This document shows positions 1 through 5,796 of a DNA stretch of 9,133 nt, piece by piece; the first letter of the stretch is position 1, and every line of letters begins with the position of its first letter. Below the pieces are notes generated by a model. The model saw only the letters and a program-made list of their open reading frames with translations, made no database searches and was not told where the DNA came from. The translations under genes and the position numbers were made by a program. The stretch comes from Chloroflexota bacterium (GTDB lineage: Bacteria; Chloroflexota; UBA6077; JADZDV01), in assembly GCA_020850915.1 (NCBI GenBank), contig JADZDV010000367.1, positions 1 through 9,133 on the forward strand, in the 5' to 3' direction.

Positions 1-722
1 GCGATGTTGACGACGTTCTCGTGCTTCAGGAGCTGCTTGATCTGGTACATCGTGACCCAGATGAAGTCGTCCGTGATCTCCAGCTCCTGGTCTTCGGGCA
101 CCCGCACCAGCATGTTGAGGTTCTTCTTCAGGTGCAGGCGGCCGCCGTCTTCGCCCTGGTAGCGGGCGAAGATCACGGAGCCGGGGCGCGGCGTCTCGAA
201 CAGCTCGGCGAACGGCGATTTCAGGCCGCCGTGGGCGCGGCGGAGGTTGCTCACGGTGGACTGGAGGGTGGGGGAGAGCTGGACCTTGCCGATGTTGCCC
301 GGCTCGGCCTTCGCGTGGAGCAGGTAGTGGTCCACGCCGTTCCGGCGCTGGACGAGGATGCCCAGGATGCCCATCTCTGGCTGGTAGATGATCGGCTGGC
401 TCCAGTTGGCGCTCTCGCGCTGGCTGGCGTTGCGCACGTTGATACCGATCACCCGGAAGAATTCGCCCGTCTGGTGGGAGATCGCGCCCGTCTCAGGGTC
501 CACCCGCCAGCGCTCGAGCTGCTGCATCGGGATCTCTTCAACCTCCATCCGGCAGGCGCGACGCCGCTCCTCGAGCCATATGAGAACTTGCTCCACCCCA
601 TCCGGGTCGCTCGGGTGATGGATGCACTCCATGAAGTGATCCAGGCGAGCCTCGAGGTCCGGGGTAACCTCGTACCCCTCGTCCCGGAGTAGGGCGAGGA
701 TACGGTCCCGCGCCGAGCTCAC
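1..722 (-). CDS. NDP-hexose 2,3-dehydratase (partial; C-terminal part beyond the left edge)
   Basis: This enzyme family removes water across C2-C3 of an NDP-4-keto-6-deoxyhexose, the first committed step to 2,3,6-trideoxy sugars, in the cytoplasm. About 240 codons are visible on the minus strand, roughly half of the usual 450-480 residues, which are built from two similar halves. Family motifs seen include EFFRVIGINV (88-97), WSQPII (107-112), the LLHAKAEPGNIGKVQLSPT stretch (about 134-152), the SNLRRAHGG stretch (158-166) and, at the window edge, QIKQLLKHENVVNI (227-240). I chose the GTG at 722-720. It overlaps the TGA of the upstream aminotransferase by 4 bases (GTGA), implying translational coupling, and no strong ribosome binding site is visible. 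The neighbouring sugar aminotransferase suggests that the two help make an amino-dideoxy sugar; the exact sugar and nucleotide carrier cannot be told from the sequence. Confidence 0.87.
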   Translation of the reverse strand, partial: MSSARDRILALLRDEGYEVTPDLEARLDHFMECIHHPSDPDGVEQVLIWLEERRRACRMEVEEIPMQQLERWRVDPETGAISHQTGEFFRVIGINVRNASQRESANWSQPIIYQPEMGILGILVQRRNGVDHYLLHAKAEPGNIGKVQLSPTLQSTVSNLRRAHGGLKSPFAELFETPRPGSVIFARYQGEDGGRLHLKKNLNMLVRVPEDQELEITDDFIWVTMYQIKQLLKHENVVNI

Positions 723-1819
723 CGGAGCGCTGCTTTCAGAACGCTGGCGACGTGGCGTATCTGGTCGTCGGCCAGGCCGGGGTAGAGGGGCAGGGACATG
801 ATCTCTCGGGCGGCCCGCTCGCTCTCCGGGAAGTCTCCCGTCTGGTAGCCGAGGAACTGGTAGCCCCGCATCTCGTGGATCGGGGTGGGGAAGTGAACGC
901 GCGCTTCGATCCCCTCGCGGGCGAGCGCTGCCATCGCCTCGTCTCGCTTCGGCGTGCGGACGACGTAGAGGAAGTAGCAGTGGGTGGAGAACGGCTTCAC
1001 CGCCGGCAGGGCGAGCGGCGCGCCGCGCAGCTCCTCGTCGTAGCGCGCGGCGATGTGCTGCCGGATCTCGACCGCGCGGTCCAGCCCCTTCAGCTTGACG
1101 AGCAGGATCGCGGCCTGGAGCTCGTCAAGTCGGGAGTTGAAGCCTTCCATCTCCGAATAGTACTGGGTCTTCATGCCGTAGAAGCGGAGCATCCGGAGCT
1201 TTTCGGCCAGCTCGCCGGAGGACGTGACGCACATCCCGCCGTCGCCGAGGCCGCCCAGCACCTTGGTAGGGTAGAAGGAGAACGCTCCGATGTCGCCCAT
1301 GCTGCCCGTCATGCGCCCCTTGTAGCGCGCGCCGTGGGACTGGGCGCAGTCCTCGAGGACCGACAGGCCGTGGCGGGTGGCGATCTCCAGCAGCGGGTCC
1401 ATGTCCACCGACTGGCCGTAGAGGTGGACCGGCAGGAGGACCCTGGTGCGTGGCGTGATCTGGGCTTCCACCAGCTCCACGTTCATCAGGTAGGTGTCCG
1501 GGTGGATGTCCACGAAGACCGGGCGGGCGCCGGTGGCGCGGATCGCCGAGACGGTGGGCACGGCGGTGTTGGTGACGGTCATGACCTCGTCGTCCGGGCC
1601 CACCCCCAGCGCTTTCAGGCCCAGGAAGAGGGCGTCCGTCCCGGAGTTGACGCCGATGCCGTGCTCCAGGCCGACCCAGGCGGAGAAACGCTCCTCCAGC
1701 TCACGCACCCGCTCGCCGAGGATGACCCAGCCGGACTCCAGCACCCGGCGCATGGCATCGAGGATCTCCGGCGCAAGCTCGGAATACTCCGGAAGATACG
1801 TCCAGTTTGGTATCGACAC
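719..1819 (-). CDS. DegT/DnrJ/EryC1/StrS family PLP-dependent sugar aminotransferase
   Basis: Transfers an amino group to a keto-sugar nucleotide with pyridoxal phosphate, in the cytoplasm. The protein is 366 residues from the GTG at 1819, a normal length for the family. Motifs visible: the GERVRELEERFSAWVG stretch (35-50), SGTDALFLGLKALG (59-72, phosphate-binding region), FVDIHPDTY (102-110), PVHLYGQ (130-136), LEDCAQSHGA (155-164, with D157 expected to contact the PLP ring nitrogen), GAFSFYPTK (178-186, K186 as the Schiff-base lysine) and a C-terminal LPLY segment. The reading frame stays open far upstream to about 2905, but that part is antisense to the glycosyltransferase gene and has no family similarity. 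The start at 1819 gives the expected N-terminus (IPNWTYLPEYSELAPEI). The stop overlaps the start of the dehydratase. Substrate position (C3 or C4) is not determinable. Confidence 0.92.
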   Translation of the reverse strand: MSIPNWTYLPEYSELAPEILDAMRRVLESGWVILGERVRELEERFSAWVGLEHGIGVNSGTDALFLGLKALGVGPDDEVMTVTNTAVPTVSAIRATGARPVFVDIHPDTYLMNVELVEAQITPRTRVLLPVHLYGQSVDMDPLLEIATRHGLSVLEDCAQSHGARYKGRMTGSMGDIGAFSFYPTKVLGGLGDGGMCVTSSGELAEKLRMLRFYGMKTQYYSEMEGFNSRLDELQAAILLVKLKGLDRAVEIRQHIAARYDEELRGAPLALPAVKPFSTHCYFLYVVRTPKRDEAMAALAREGIEARVHFPTPIHEMRGYQFLGYQTGDFPESERAAREIMSLPLYPGLADDQIRHVASVLKAALR

Positions 1820-1963
1820 GATGCTGTCCGCTGCCTTTCGCCGGAGAGATGGTCCGCTGCGTAGGGTACCAGGCGGGGCACCAGCCCTGCGATATGCCGG
1901 GACCGGCCGGAGCGGCCGTTCGGGAGTGGTATCATAGTCCGGCGTCTTACCGCCTGAACTCTC
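1820..1963. promoter_or_regulatory. Divergent intergenic region with candidate promoter elements
   Basis: This 144-base gap separates the divergently read aminotransferase and glycosyltransferase, so promoters for both are expected here. An AT-rich core stands out in GC-rich sequence: plus strand TATCAT at 1930-1935, 28 bases before the glycosyltransferase start, and on the minus strand TATGAT at 1936-1931, both resembling a -10 box. No convincing -35 box lies at the right distance on either strand. Beside it, at 1904-1918, CGGCCG occurs twice around GAG, a 6-bp inverted repeat that could be an operator or simply GC-rich sequence. The assignments are inferences from position and composition. 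Confidence 0.35.
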
Positions 1964-3574
1964 TTGACCTCCAAGCTCGCCACGACAACCGCGCGTCCCG
2001 CGCTCTCCTGGCCGCGCGCCGTCCCGGCGGCGGCTGATATCCTCGCCTCCCTGGGCCTCTTCGCGCTCGCCGCGGCTGTGCGCTTCCAGGGGCTGCTGAC
2101 CGTGCCCCGCTTCACGGACGAGCAGCTTGACACGCTCTATACGCTGCCCCTCTTCCGCCACCAGGGCCTGCCGATCGTCGGCTTCGACCCGTACAACGGG
2201 CCGCTCTACAGCTACCTGCTGGCCACCAGCCTGTGGCTCCTGGGCCCCCAGCCGGCCACGCAGCGCGTCCTGGTCGCCCTGCTGGGCTGCGGGGCCGTGC
2301 TGCTGACGTACTGGCTTGGCCGCGGTCTCTCCGGGCGGATTGGCGGGCTCGTGGGCGCCGGGCTGCTGGCGACCTGCGCGGCGCACGTGGTGGTCAACAG
2401 CCACGTTGGCTGGTCCAACGCGACGACGCCGTTCTTCACCACGCTGGCGTTCGTGGTGATCCTGCCGGCGGTGACGCGGGGAAGCGGGCCCCGGATGGCG
2501 CTTGGCGCAGGCGCGTTTGGCCTGGCGCTCCAGAGCCACCCCTCGGTGGTGGCGTTCCTGCCCGGCGTGGCGCTGGCGATCCTGATCAAGCGGCCGCGAC
2601 TGGTGCTGAGCCGCTGGACGGTCCTGGGGGCGTTGCTGTTCCTGGTTGGCTACAGCCCGGTGATCGCCTACAACCTGCTGCCCTCCGGCCGCGATAGCTA
2701 CCGCGAGCTGACTAGCAGCCTGCTGGCTAACTGGGGCCAGCCGGAGGACCTCGTGACCCGGCTGGGCCACGAGCAGGAGATCAACGCCGACGGGCAGAGC
2801 GGCAAGAGCGCCTACCTGACGAACTTCAGCTCGCTGGCGCTGAACCTGCCCCGCACCGCGGCGAGCCTGATCGAGCCGTGGTCCGTCTGGACGGATTACC
2901 TGCACTCGCCAGCCTTCTGGCTCTACGGCGCGGTGGTGCTGCTAGGCCTGGCCTGGCCGTCGCGGCGCGGCAATCCGCTGCCGCTGCTGGCCGGGCTGTC
3001 CTTCTTGTTCCTACTGGCGCTGATGAACGGCAAGTACGAGCCGATCTTCAACGGTCGCTACCTGATGCCGGTCCTGCCACTGGCGTTTGCCGGCTTCGGC
3101 GCACTGGCTCAGGAGCTGTGGACACGCTGGCGAGCACGCGCGCCCCGCCTGGCGCTGGCGCTCGTGGCGGCGCTCCTGGTGCTCCAGCCGCTCTGGCTGC
3201 TGAACCAGTACCTCGGCCGCAACTGGGCGGATGGTCAGATCAACCAGGATCTGATGGACGCCGCCGCGGCTCTACCGGCAAGCCGCCGCCCGGACGAGCC
3301 GATCGTCCTGGACGATGCGCTGGGCCGGCGGAACCTGGTGGCGGATGGCGACCTGCTGATGAACTTACGAGTGTTCCTGGAGTTTCAGAACGTACCGTAC
3401 CGCGTGGGGCCAGTGACGCCAGGCAAGCTCGCGGACGTGCTGGGCGGCGCGCGATCGGCCGTGGTGGTCGTGGCGCAGCCGTACAACCGGGCGCTGGAGG
3501 ATCGGTTCCGCTTCGTGCCGCTGTCCGATCGCACCAGCGGCCGCTTCGCCGTCTACCGGGTCCAGGTGCGCTGA
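1964..3574 (+). CDS. Polytopic membrane glycosyltransferase, PMT/ArnT-like (GT39/GT83 superfamily)
   Basis: The family moves a sugar from a polyprenyl-phosphate donor onto an acceptor on the outer face of the membrane. The 536-residue protein begins with a short cytoplasmic tail and then many hydrophobic segments: about 24-40, 83-95, 100-117, several between 125 and 240, then about 310-350 and 365-415. The first extracytoplasmic loop has TDEQ (51-54), matching the conserved acidic DE pair of PMT-type enzymes, followed by the DPYNGPLYSY stretch (75-84). NGRYLMPVLPLAF resembles the conserved RYLLP segment of the family. A soluble C-terminal tail of about 120 residues follows. The start is a TTG at 1964, the first possible start after an in-frame stop at 1955-1957; later starts would remove the first membrane helix, and no clear ribosome binding site is visible. 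Its location beside deoxysugar genes suggests surface glycan assembly; the substrate is unknown. Confidence 0.82.
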   Translation: MTSKLATTTARPALSWPRAVPAAADILASLGLFALAAAVRFQGLLTVPRFTDEQLDTLYTLPLFRHQGLPIVGFDPYNGPLYSYLLATSLWLLGPQPATQRVLVALLGCGAVLLTYWLGRGLSGRIGGLVGAGLLATCAAHVVVNSHVGWSNATTPFFTTLAFVVILPAVTRGSGPRMALGAGAFGLALQSHPSVVAFLPGVALAILIKRPRLVLSRWTVLGALLFLVGYSPVIAYNLLPSGRDSYRELTSSLLANWGQPEDLVTRLGHEQEINADGQSGKSAYLTNFSSLALNLPRTAASLIEPWSVWTDYLHSPAFWLYGAVVLLGLAWPSRRGNPLPLLAGLSFLFLLALMNGKYEPIFNGRYLMPVLPLAFAGFGALAQELWTRWRARAPRLALALVAALLVLQPLWLLNQYLGRNWADGQINQDLMDAAAALPASRRPDEPIVLDDALGRRNLVADGDLLMNLRVFLEFQNVPYRVGPVTPGKLADVLGGARSAVVVVAQPYNRALEDRFRFVPLSDRTSGRFAVYRVQVR

Positions 3575-3881
3575 GCGCGCCCGGACGCTCCATTCTGGTG
3601 CCGCGTCCGCCTATCGTTGCACGTTTGAAGCACGCAAGGGACACCCGTCGAAGAGGTGCATTGCGCGTCTGCCAGGCACGGGGTCTCGCACGGAGCAGGC
3701 TCCGCGATCGTCCGACCAGCGTGTCGTCTTGGCGCTTCTGCTAACGCCCCCGATTCGCTCTGCGCGCTTGTCTCCGCCCTCGCGAGCGAGTGTCCCGTGG
3801 GGGCTTTCGGAGAGAAGGCACCCACTCCTGTGGGGGCAGCGCTACCCATGGCTGCCCCTTCCGGTTGCGCTGGGCCGGGCG
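3575..3881. other. Non-coding stretch between convergent genes
   Basis: About 307 bases lie between the end of the plus-strand glycosyltransferase and the end of the minus-strand Rdx gene. Possible readings through it are short, arginine- and cysteine-rich and resemble no protein I know, so I call it non-coding. It holds a near-palindrome, CGGAGC-AG-GCTCCG (3691-3704), a short CCCAC...GTGGG pairing around 3821-3834, and a stronger hairpin listed separately. Both flanking genes end here, so transcription termination from both sides is the expected role. Confidence 0.5.
3833..3858 (-). terminator. Candidate terminator hairpin between convergent genes
   Basis: GGGGCAGC (3833-3840) pairs perfectly with GCTGCCCC (3851-3858) across a 10-base loop, with one possible extra G-U pair. 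It lies 24-49 bases past the stop of the Rdx gene on the minus strand, the right place to end the thioredoxin-Rdx transcript. It could also serve the plus-strand glycosyltransferase, which ends about 260 bases away. There is no run of U on either side, so it is not a classical intrinsic terminator. Confidence 0.4.
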
Positions 3882-4166
3882 TTATTCGGGCTGGCTGGGG
3901 GGCGGTACGTCCCGGCCGGCCAGATGGGCCGTGACAGCGTCGATAATCGTCTGGTGCTCCGGGAAGCCGCCGTCGCGGTACATCGAGTGGACCAGCTTCC
4001 CGCCGACCGAGACCTCAAAGGAGCCCTCATACCAGGGGATCAGCTCGATGGCGGAGAGGCGGTGGGTAAAGGCGTTCATGAGCGCGCCGGCAAGGGCCAG
4101 GGTCATCGGCTCGTAGCCGCACTCGGCGCAGTAGGTGATGGTGACCTTGGCAGTACGCGGCGGCAT
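3882..4166 (-). CDS. Rdx family protein (selenoprotein W/T/H-like) with CxxC
   Basis: A small thioredoxin-fold protein of 94 residues, typical for the Rdx/SelW family, whose members are thought to act in thiol redox reactions in the cytoplasm. The hallmark is at the N-terminus: a beta strand VTITY followed by C13-A-E-C16-G. The second position, a selenocysteine in animal SelW, is cysteine here, as in most bacterial forms. The stretch from about 39 to 77 (IELIPWYEGSFEVSVGG, then MYRDGGFPEHQTI) matches the family's conserved strand-and-loop with its GxFEV and a K/R-dGGFP pattern. ATG at 4166 is used; it sits 1 base after the stop of the thioredoxin-fold gene, so the two are almost certainly co-transcribed and translationally coupled. 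The in vivo partner is unknown. Confidence 0.85.
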   Translation of the reverse strand: MPPRTAKVTITYCAECGYEPMTLALAGALMNAFTHRLSAIELIPWYEGSFEVSVGGKLVHSMYRDGGFPEHQTIIDAVTAHLAGRDVPPPSQPE

Positions 4167-4167
4167 G

Positions 4168-4764
4168 TCAGGCGCCGCGCTCGACGATGGCGCGCAGCTC
4201 CTCGATGACCGCCTTGTTGGCGAACGCCACCATCTCCGCGCGGATCTCGGCCATGGCCGCCTGGTACTTCACCCGCACGTCCTCCGGTAGCTCGGCGATG
4301 GGCGTGTCTGGCAAGCCGAACTCCGGGTGCTCGGCGGACAACGCCTTGCGCTTCTCGTCTCGGAGGGCCGTCACACAGTCTGGCCGTTCCACGAAGCGAC
4401 CGATCTCGTGCATGTCGTCGTCGAAGAAGACGAAGACAGGGATGGACCGAAATCGTCCGTCCTTCAGGTACTGGTCCATGATGTCGGGATGCTGGTCGCG
4501 CAGGAAGCAGCGCAGGTTGAGCTTGCCGCTGTCCGGGGCGAGCCGACCGATGACCGGGAAGTTGGCGATGACGTCGCCGCACCAGTCTTCCCCCAGGACC
4601 AGCACGTTCAGCGGGCGTGGGAGCCCCGTGAAAGCAGCCAGGTCACCCGGGTCGACGACGACGCCGTGCTCGTTGGCCTCGAACTGCTCCTTGTTACGAT
4701 TCATCTGCGCCTTGTACTCGTCATAGGTCATGCCCGACTCGAAACGCTCCCGGGTGACGGCCAC
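4168..4764 (-). CDS. Thioredoxin-fold family protein with WCGDV active-site-like motif
   Basis: A 198-residue protein resembling the Thioredoxin_9 group (PF14595), whose members are mostly uncharacterised. After an alpha-helical N-terminal arm comes the strand LNVLVLGEDWCGDV (52-65). The position of a thioredoxin CxxC is C62-G-D-V65, so the resolving cysteine is absent; the only other early cysteine is C86. An IPV segment (108-110) gives the cis-proline that faces the active site, followed by FVFFDDD. The C-terminal third is helical and charged. I chose the GTG at 4764 because AAGGAGG lies five bases upstream (4770-4776); the frame extends to 4866 but the extra residues are not family-like. 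It forms an operon with the Rdx gene. It may be a one-cysteine reductase or a binding protein rather than a classical thioredoxin. Confidence 0.85.
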   Translation of the reverse strand: MAVTRERFESGMTYDEYKAQMNRNKEQFEANEHGVVVDPGDLAAFTGLPRPLNVLVLGEDWCGDVIANFPVIGRLAPDSGKLNLRCFLRDQHPDIMDQYLKDGRFRSIPVFVFFDDDMHEIGRFVERPDCVTALRDEKRKALSAEHPEFGLPDTPIAELPEDVRVKYQAAMAEIRAEMVAFANKAVIEELRAIVERGA

Positions 4765-4769
4765 AGCGT

Positions 4770-4776
4770 CCTCCTT
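4770..4776 (-). promoter_or_regulatory. Ribosome binding site deciding the thioredoxin-fold protein start
   Basis: On the minus strand AAGGAGG sits five bases before the GTG at 4764. It is the best Shine-Dalgarno match in the window and rules out the longer reading that begins at 4866. Confidence 0.8.
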
Positions 4777-5010
4777 CGACAGTTGGGTGGCAATTGCGGG
4801 GCAGCCACAGCGGGATGGCCACAGTGAGATGGCATTCAGACAGCCTCGCTCCCCGCGACCTCTCAACAGCAGCGAGCGGTTGCCTATTCCGGAGCCGCGA
4901 GGCGCGCTGCCAGCGGCTAAGATGAGACACCGTCATGAGCGGGGTGGACGGGCGGGAGTTCCGCGCGATGATCCAGGCGAGGCTGCCGGCCGCTCCATCC
5001 CCAAACGAAC

Positions 5011-5041
5011 GCGGGGAGGCCGCCACGGACGGTCTCCCCGC
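5011..5041 (-). terminator. Strong 12-bp hairpin, candidate terminator
   Basis: GCGGGGAGGCCG (5011-5022) pairs with CGGTCTCCCCGC (5030-5041) with one G-U pair and a 7-base loop. On the minus strand it is preceded by an A/G-rich tract (CTGAAGAAGAGG) and followed by GTTCGTTT, which fits a terminator closing the fdrA-side transcription unit before the thioredoxin operon. On the plus strand it is followed by a pyrimidine tract (CTCTTCTTC), so it could work both ways. The U-tracts are imperfect. Confidence 0.5.
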
Positions 5042-5140
5042 TGGCCTCTTCTTCAGTTGGTGGCCCGCGGCTCTCGGACCGGGGGTCTTGCTTGCAGTGC
5101 TGGGCCGCGCCTACTGCGCCGACCCGCTCGACCATGCCCG

Positions 5141-5540
5141 CCTACGCGCCGCTTCGGTCTGCCTCTGGCTCAATCAATCTGGAGCACCCCCAGCACCAGG
5201 TGGACCGCTCGCTTTTGAACGCCTGGCATTGGACAGATCCACCTTTCGATCTCTCTTGGACCCTCTTGAGCTTGCGCTGGTTCGTACTGGTTCTGTTCGC
5301 TCTGGGACCCTCTCCCTGACAGCCACAGCATACGGCGCCCGCGCACGGCGCGCATCTGACACTCGTCCCGAGATGAGCGAGGCCTTTGTCCTCCGCCGGG
5401 CATCGACCCGACGCCTCCATCGCCTGGCGGTGCTCGCGCCAGCCGCCGTATGCCGAGATGTCGCGGAGGCGCCCCTCCGCCAGCCCATCTGCTGCCAGAC
5501 TTCGTCCGGCAGGTGGCACAGCTCGCCGGGCACGGAGATG
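5141..5540 (-). other. Possible decayed coding sequence, not recognised
   Basis: No intact gene is seen. On the minus strand, protein-like text switches frame: ISVPGELCHLPDEVWQQM ends near 5485, then the text continues in another frame as LAEGRLRDISAYGGWREHRQ and AMEASG, to about 5405. A single-base change would join the two. Further left the minus-strand text (about 5160-5400) is arginine- and cysteine-rich and not convincing in any frame, and base composition there is less GC-rich than in the intact genes. The layout suggests the worn end of another gene downstream of the permease fragment, but I cannot name the family; it may also be chance or non-coding sequence. Confidence 0.3.
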
Positions 5541-5675
5541 CCGTCCCCCAGCGGCCTTCCAGTCGGGGTGGCCGATGGAGACGGCGGACGGAAACGGATT
5601 GAGGGGGAGGACCCGACTGGCGCGCCGACGCCGTCGGCCATCAGGGTCTTGCGGGTTGTCCTTGTCCCCCACTGC
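5541..5675 (-). pseudogene. Remnant of a xanthine/uracil-type (NCS2-like) permease
   Basis: About 45 codons' worth of minus-strand sequence reads as the middle of a nucleobase permease, but only by changing frame twice: AVGDKDNP, then RKTLMADGVGAPVGS in the next frame, then NPFPSAVSIGHPDWKAAGGR in the first frame again. The order GDxxN...LxADGxGxxxGS...NPFPxxVxIGHPxWKAxGxR is the conserved central segment of xanthine/uracil/vitamin C permeases, a membrane family importing purines and pyrimidines. Everything before and after is missing, so it cannot make a transporter. It directly abuts the carbamate kinase remnant and follows the FdrA/DUF1116 genes, where purine-degradation operons often carry such a transporter. 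The family call comes from memory of the motif and has not been checked by alignment. Confidence 0.55.
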
Positions 5676-5796
5676 CCGCGGAGTCCGCCACCGCCGTGTC
5701 CAGCGTCAGCGTGGGGAGCGGTTCGACCGGCCCTACCAGCTCGGAGCGACACGGGATGAAGCCGACCTGTGGGCCGTTGCCGTGCGTCACCACCAC
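5674..5796 (-). pseudogene. Remnant of carbamate kinase
   Basis: Carbamate kinase makes ATP from carbamoyl phosphate and ADP. On the minus strand, the frame starting with three GTG codons at 5796 reads VVVTHGNGPQVG, the signature segment of carbamate kinases, then FIPCRSELV, LPTLTLDTAVADSAG. The match stops there; the frame continues for 11 unrelated codons to a TGA at 5643-5641. A full kinase is about 310 residues, so only about 40 codons remain. The N-terminal nucleotide-binding part (normally about 45 residues with a GGNAL motif) is missing, and a stop lies two codons before the fragment. It overlaps the last codons of the DUF1116 gene and is followed at once by the permease remnant. A carbamate kinase here is what the family context predicts (allK-like position), so the fragment is a deleted copy rather than chance. 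Confidence 0.7.

Larger units (their letters stand above)
4765..5140. other. Intergenic region upstream of the thioredoxin-Rdx operon, no gene recognised
   Basis: No reading frame here resembles a known protein. A plus-strand frame opens at the ATG at 4935 and runs on to 5759, but its right part is antisense to the gene remnants and its sequence is low in family-like features, so I do not call it. The segment should hold the promoter of the minus-strand thioredoxin-Rdx operon; I could not find a convincing -35/-10 pair. GCCACAG occurs at 4804-4810 and 4818-4824 (14-base spacing), and again at 4760-4766 over the start codon. A strong hairpin at 5011-5041 is listed separately. Confidence 0.45.

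Noticed and set aside
21..692. Plus-strand open frame of 223 codons
   Set aside because: It is the complement of the NDP-hexose 2,3-dehydratase, whose minus-strand translation has clear family motifs.
752..1864. Plus-strand open frame of 370 codons
   Set aside because: It is antisense to the aminotransferase, and its histidine-, arginine- and valine-rich translation resembles no protein.
1820..2905. Long minus-strand extension upstream of the aminotransferase start
   Set aside because: It is open only because it lies antisense to the GC-rich glycosyltransferase gene; its translation is rich in arginine, glutamine and glycine with no family similarity, and the aminotransferase fold begins at 1819.
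3691..3704. CGGAGC-AG-GCTCCG near-palindrome
   Set aside because: A 2-base loop cannot form a hairpin and there is no adjacent gene start; it is likely chance in GC-rich DNA.
5056..5070. T-box-like sequence (GTTGGTGGCCCGCGG) on the plus strand
   Set aside because: It is one base short of the TGGNACCGCGG core, no specifier stem or following terminator was found, and no aminoacyl-tRNA synthetase or amino-acid gene lies downstream.
4935..5759. Plus-strand open frame of 274 codons, with a hydrophobic patch near residues 38-55
   Set aside because: Its right half is antisense to the kinase and permease remnants, a 12-bp hairpin lies inside it, and no segment resembles a known family. A short real gene at its left end cannot be fully excluded.
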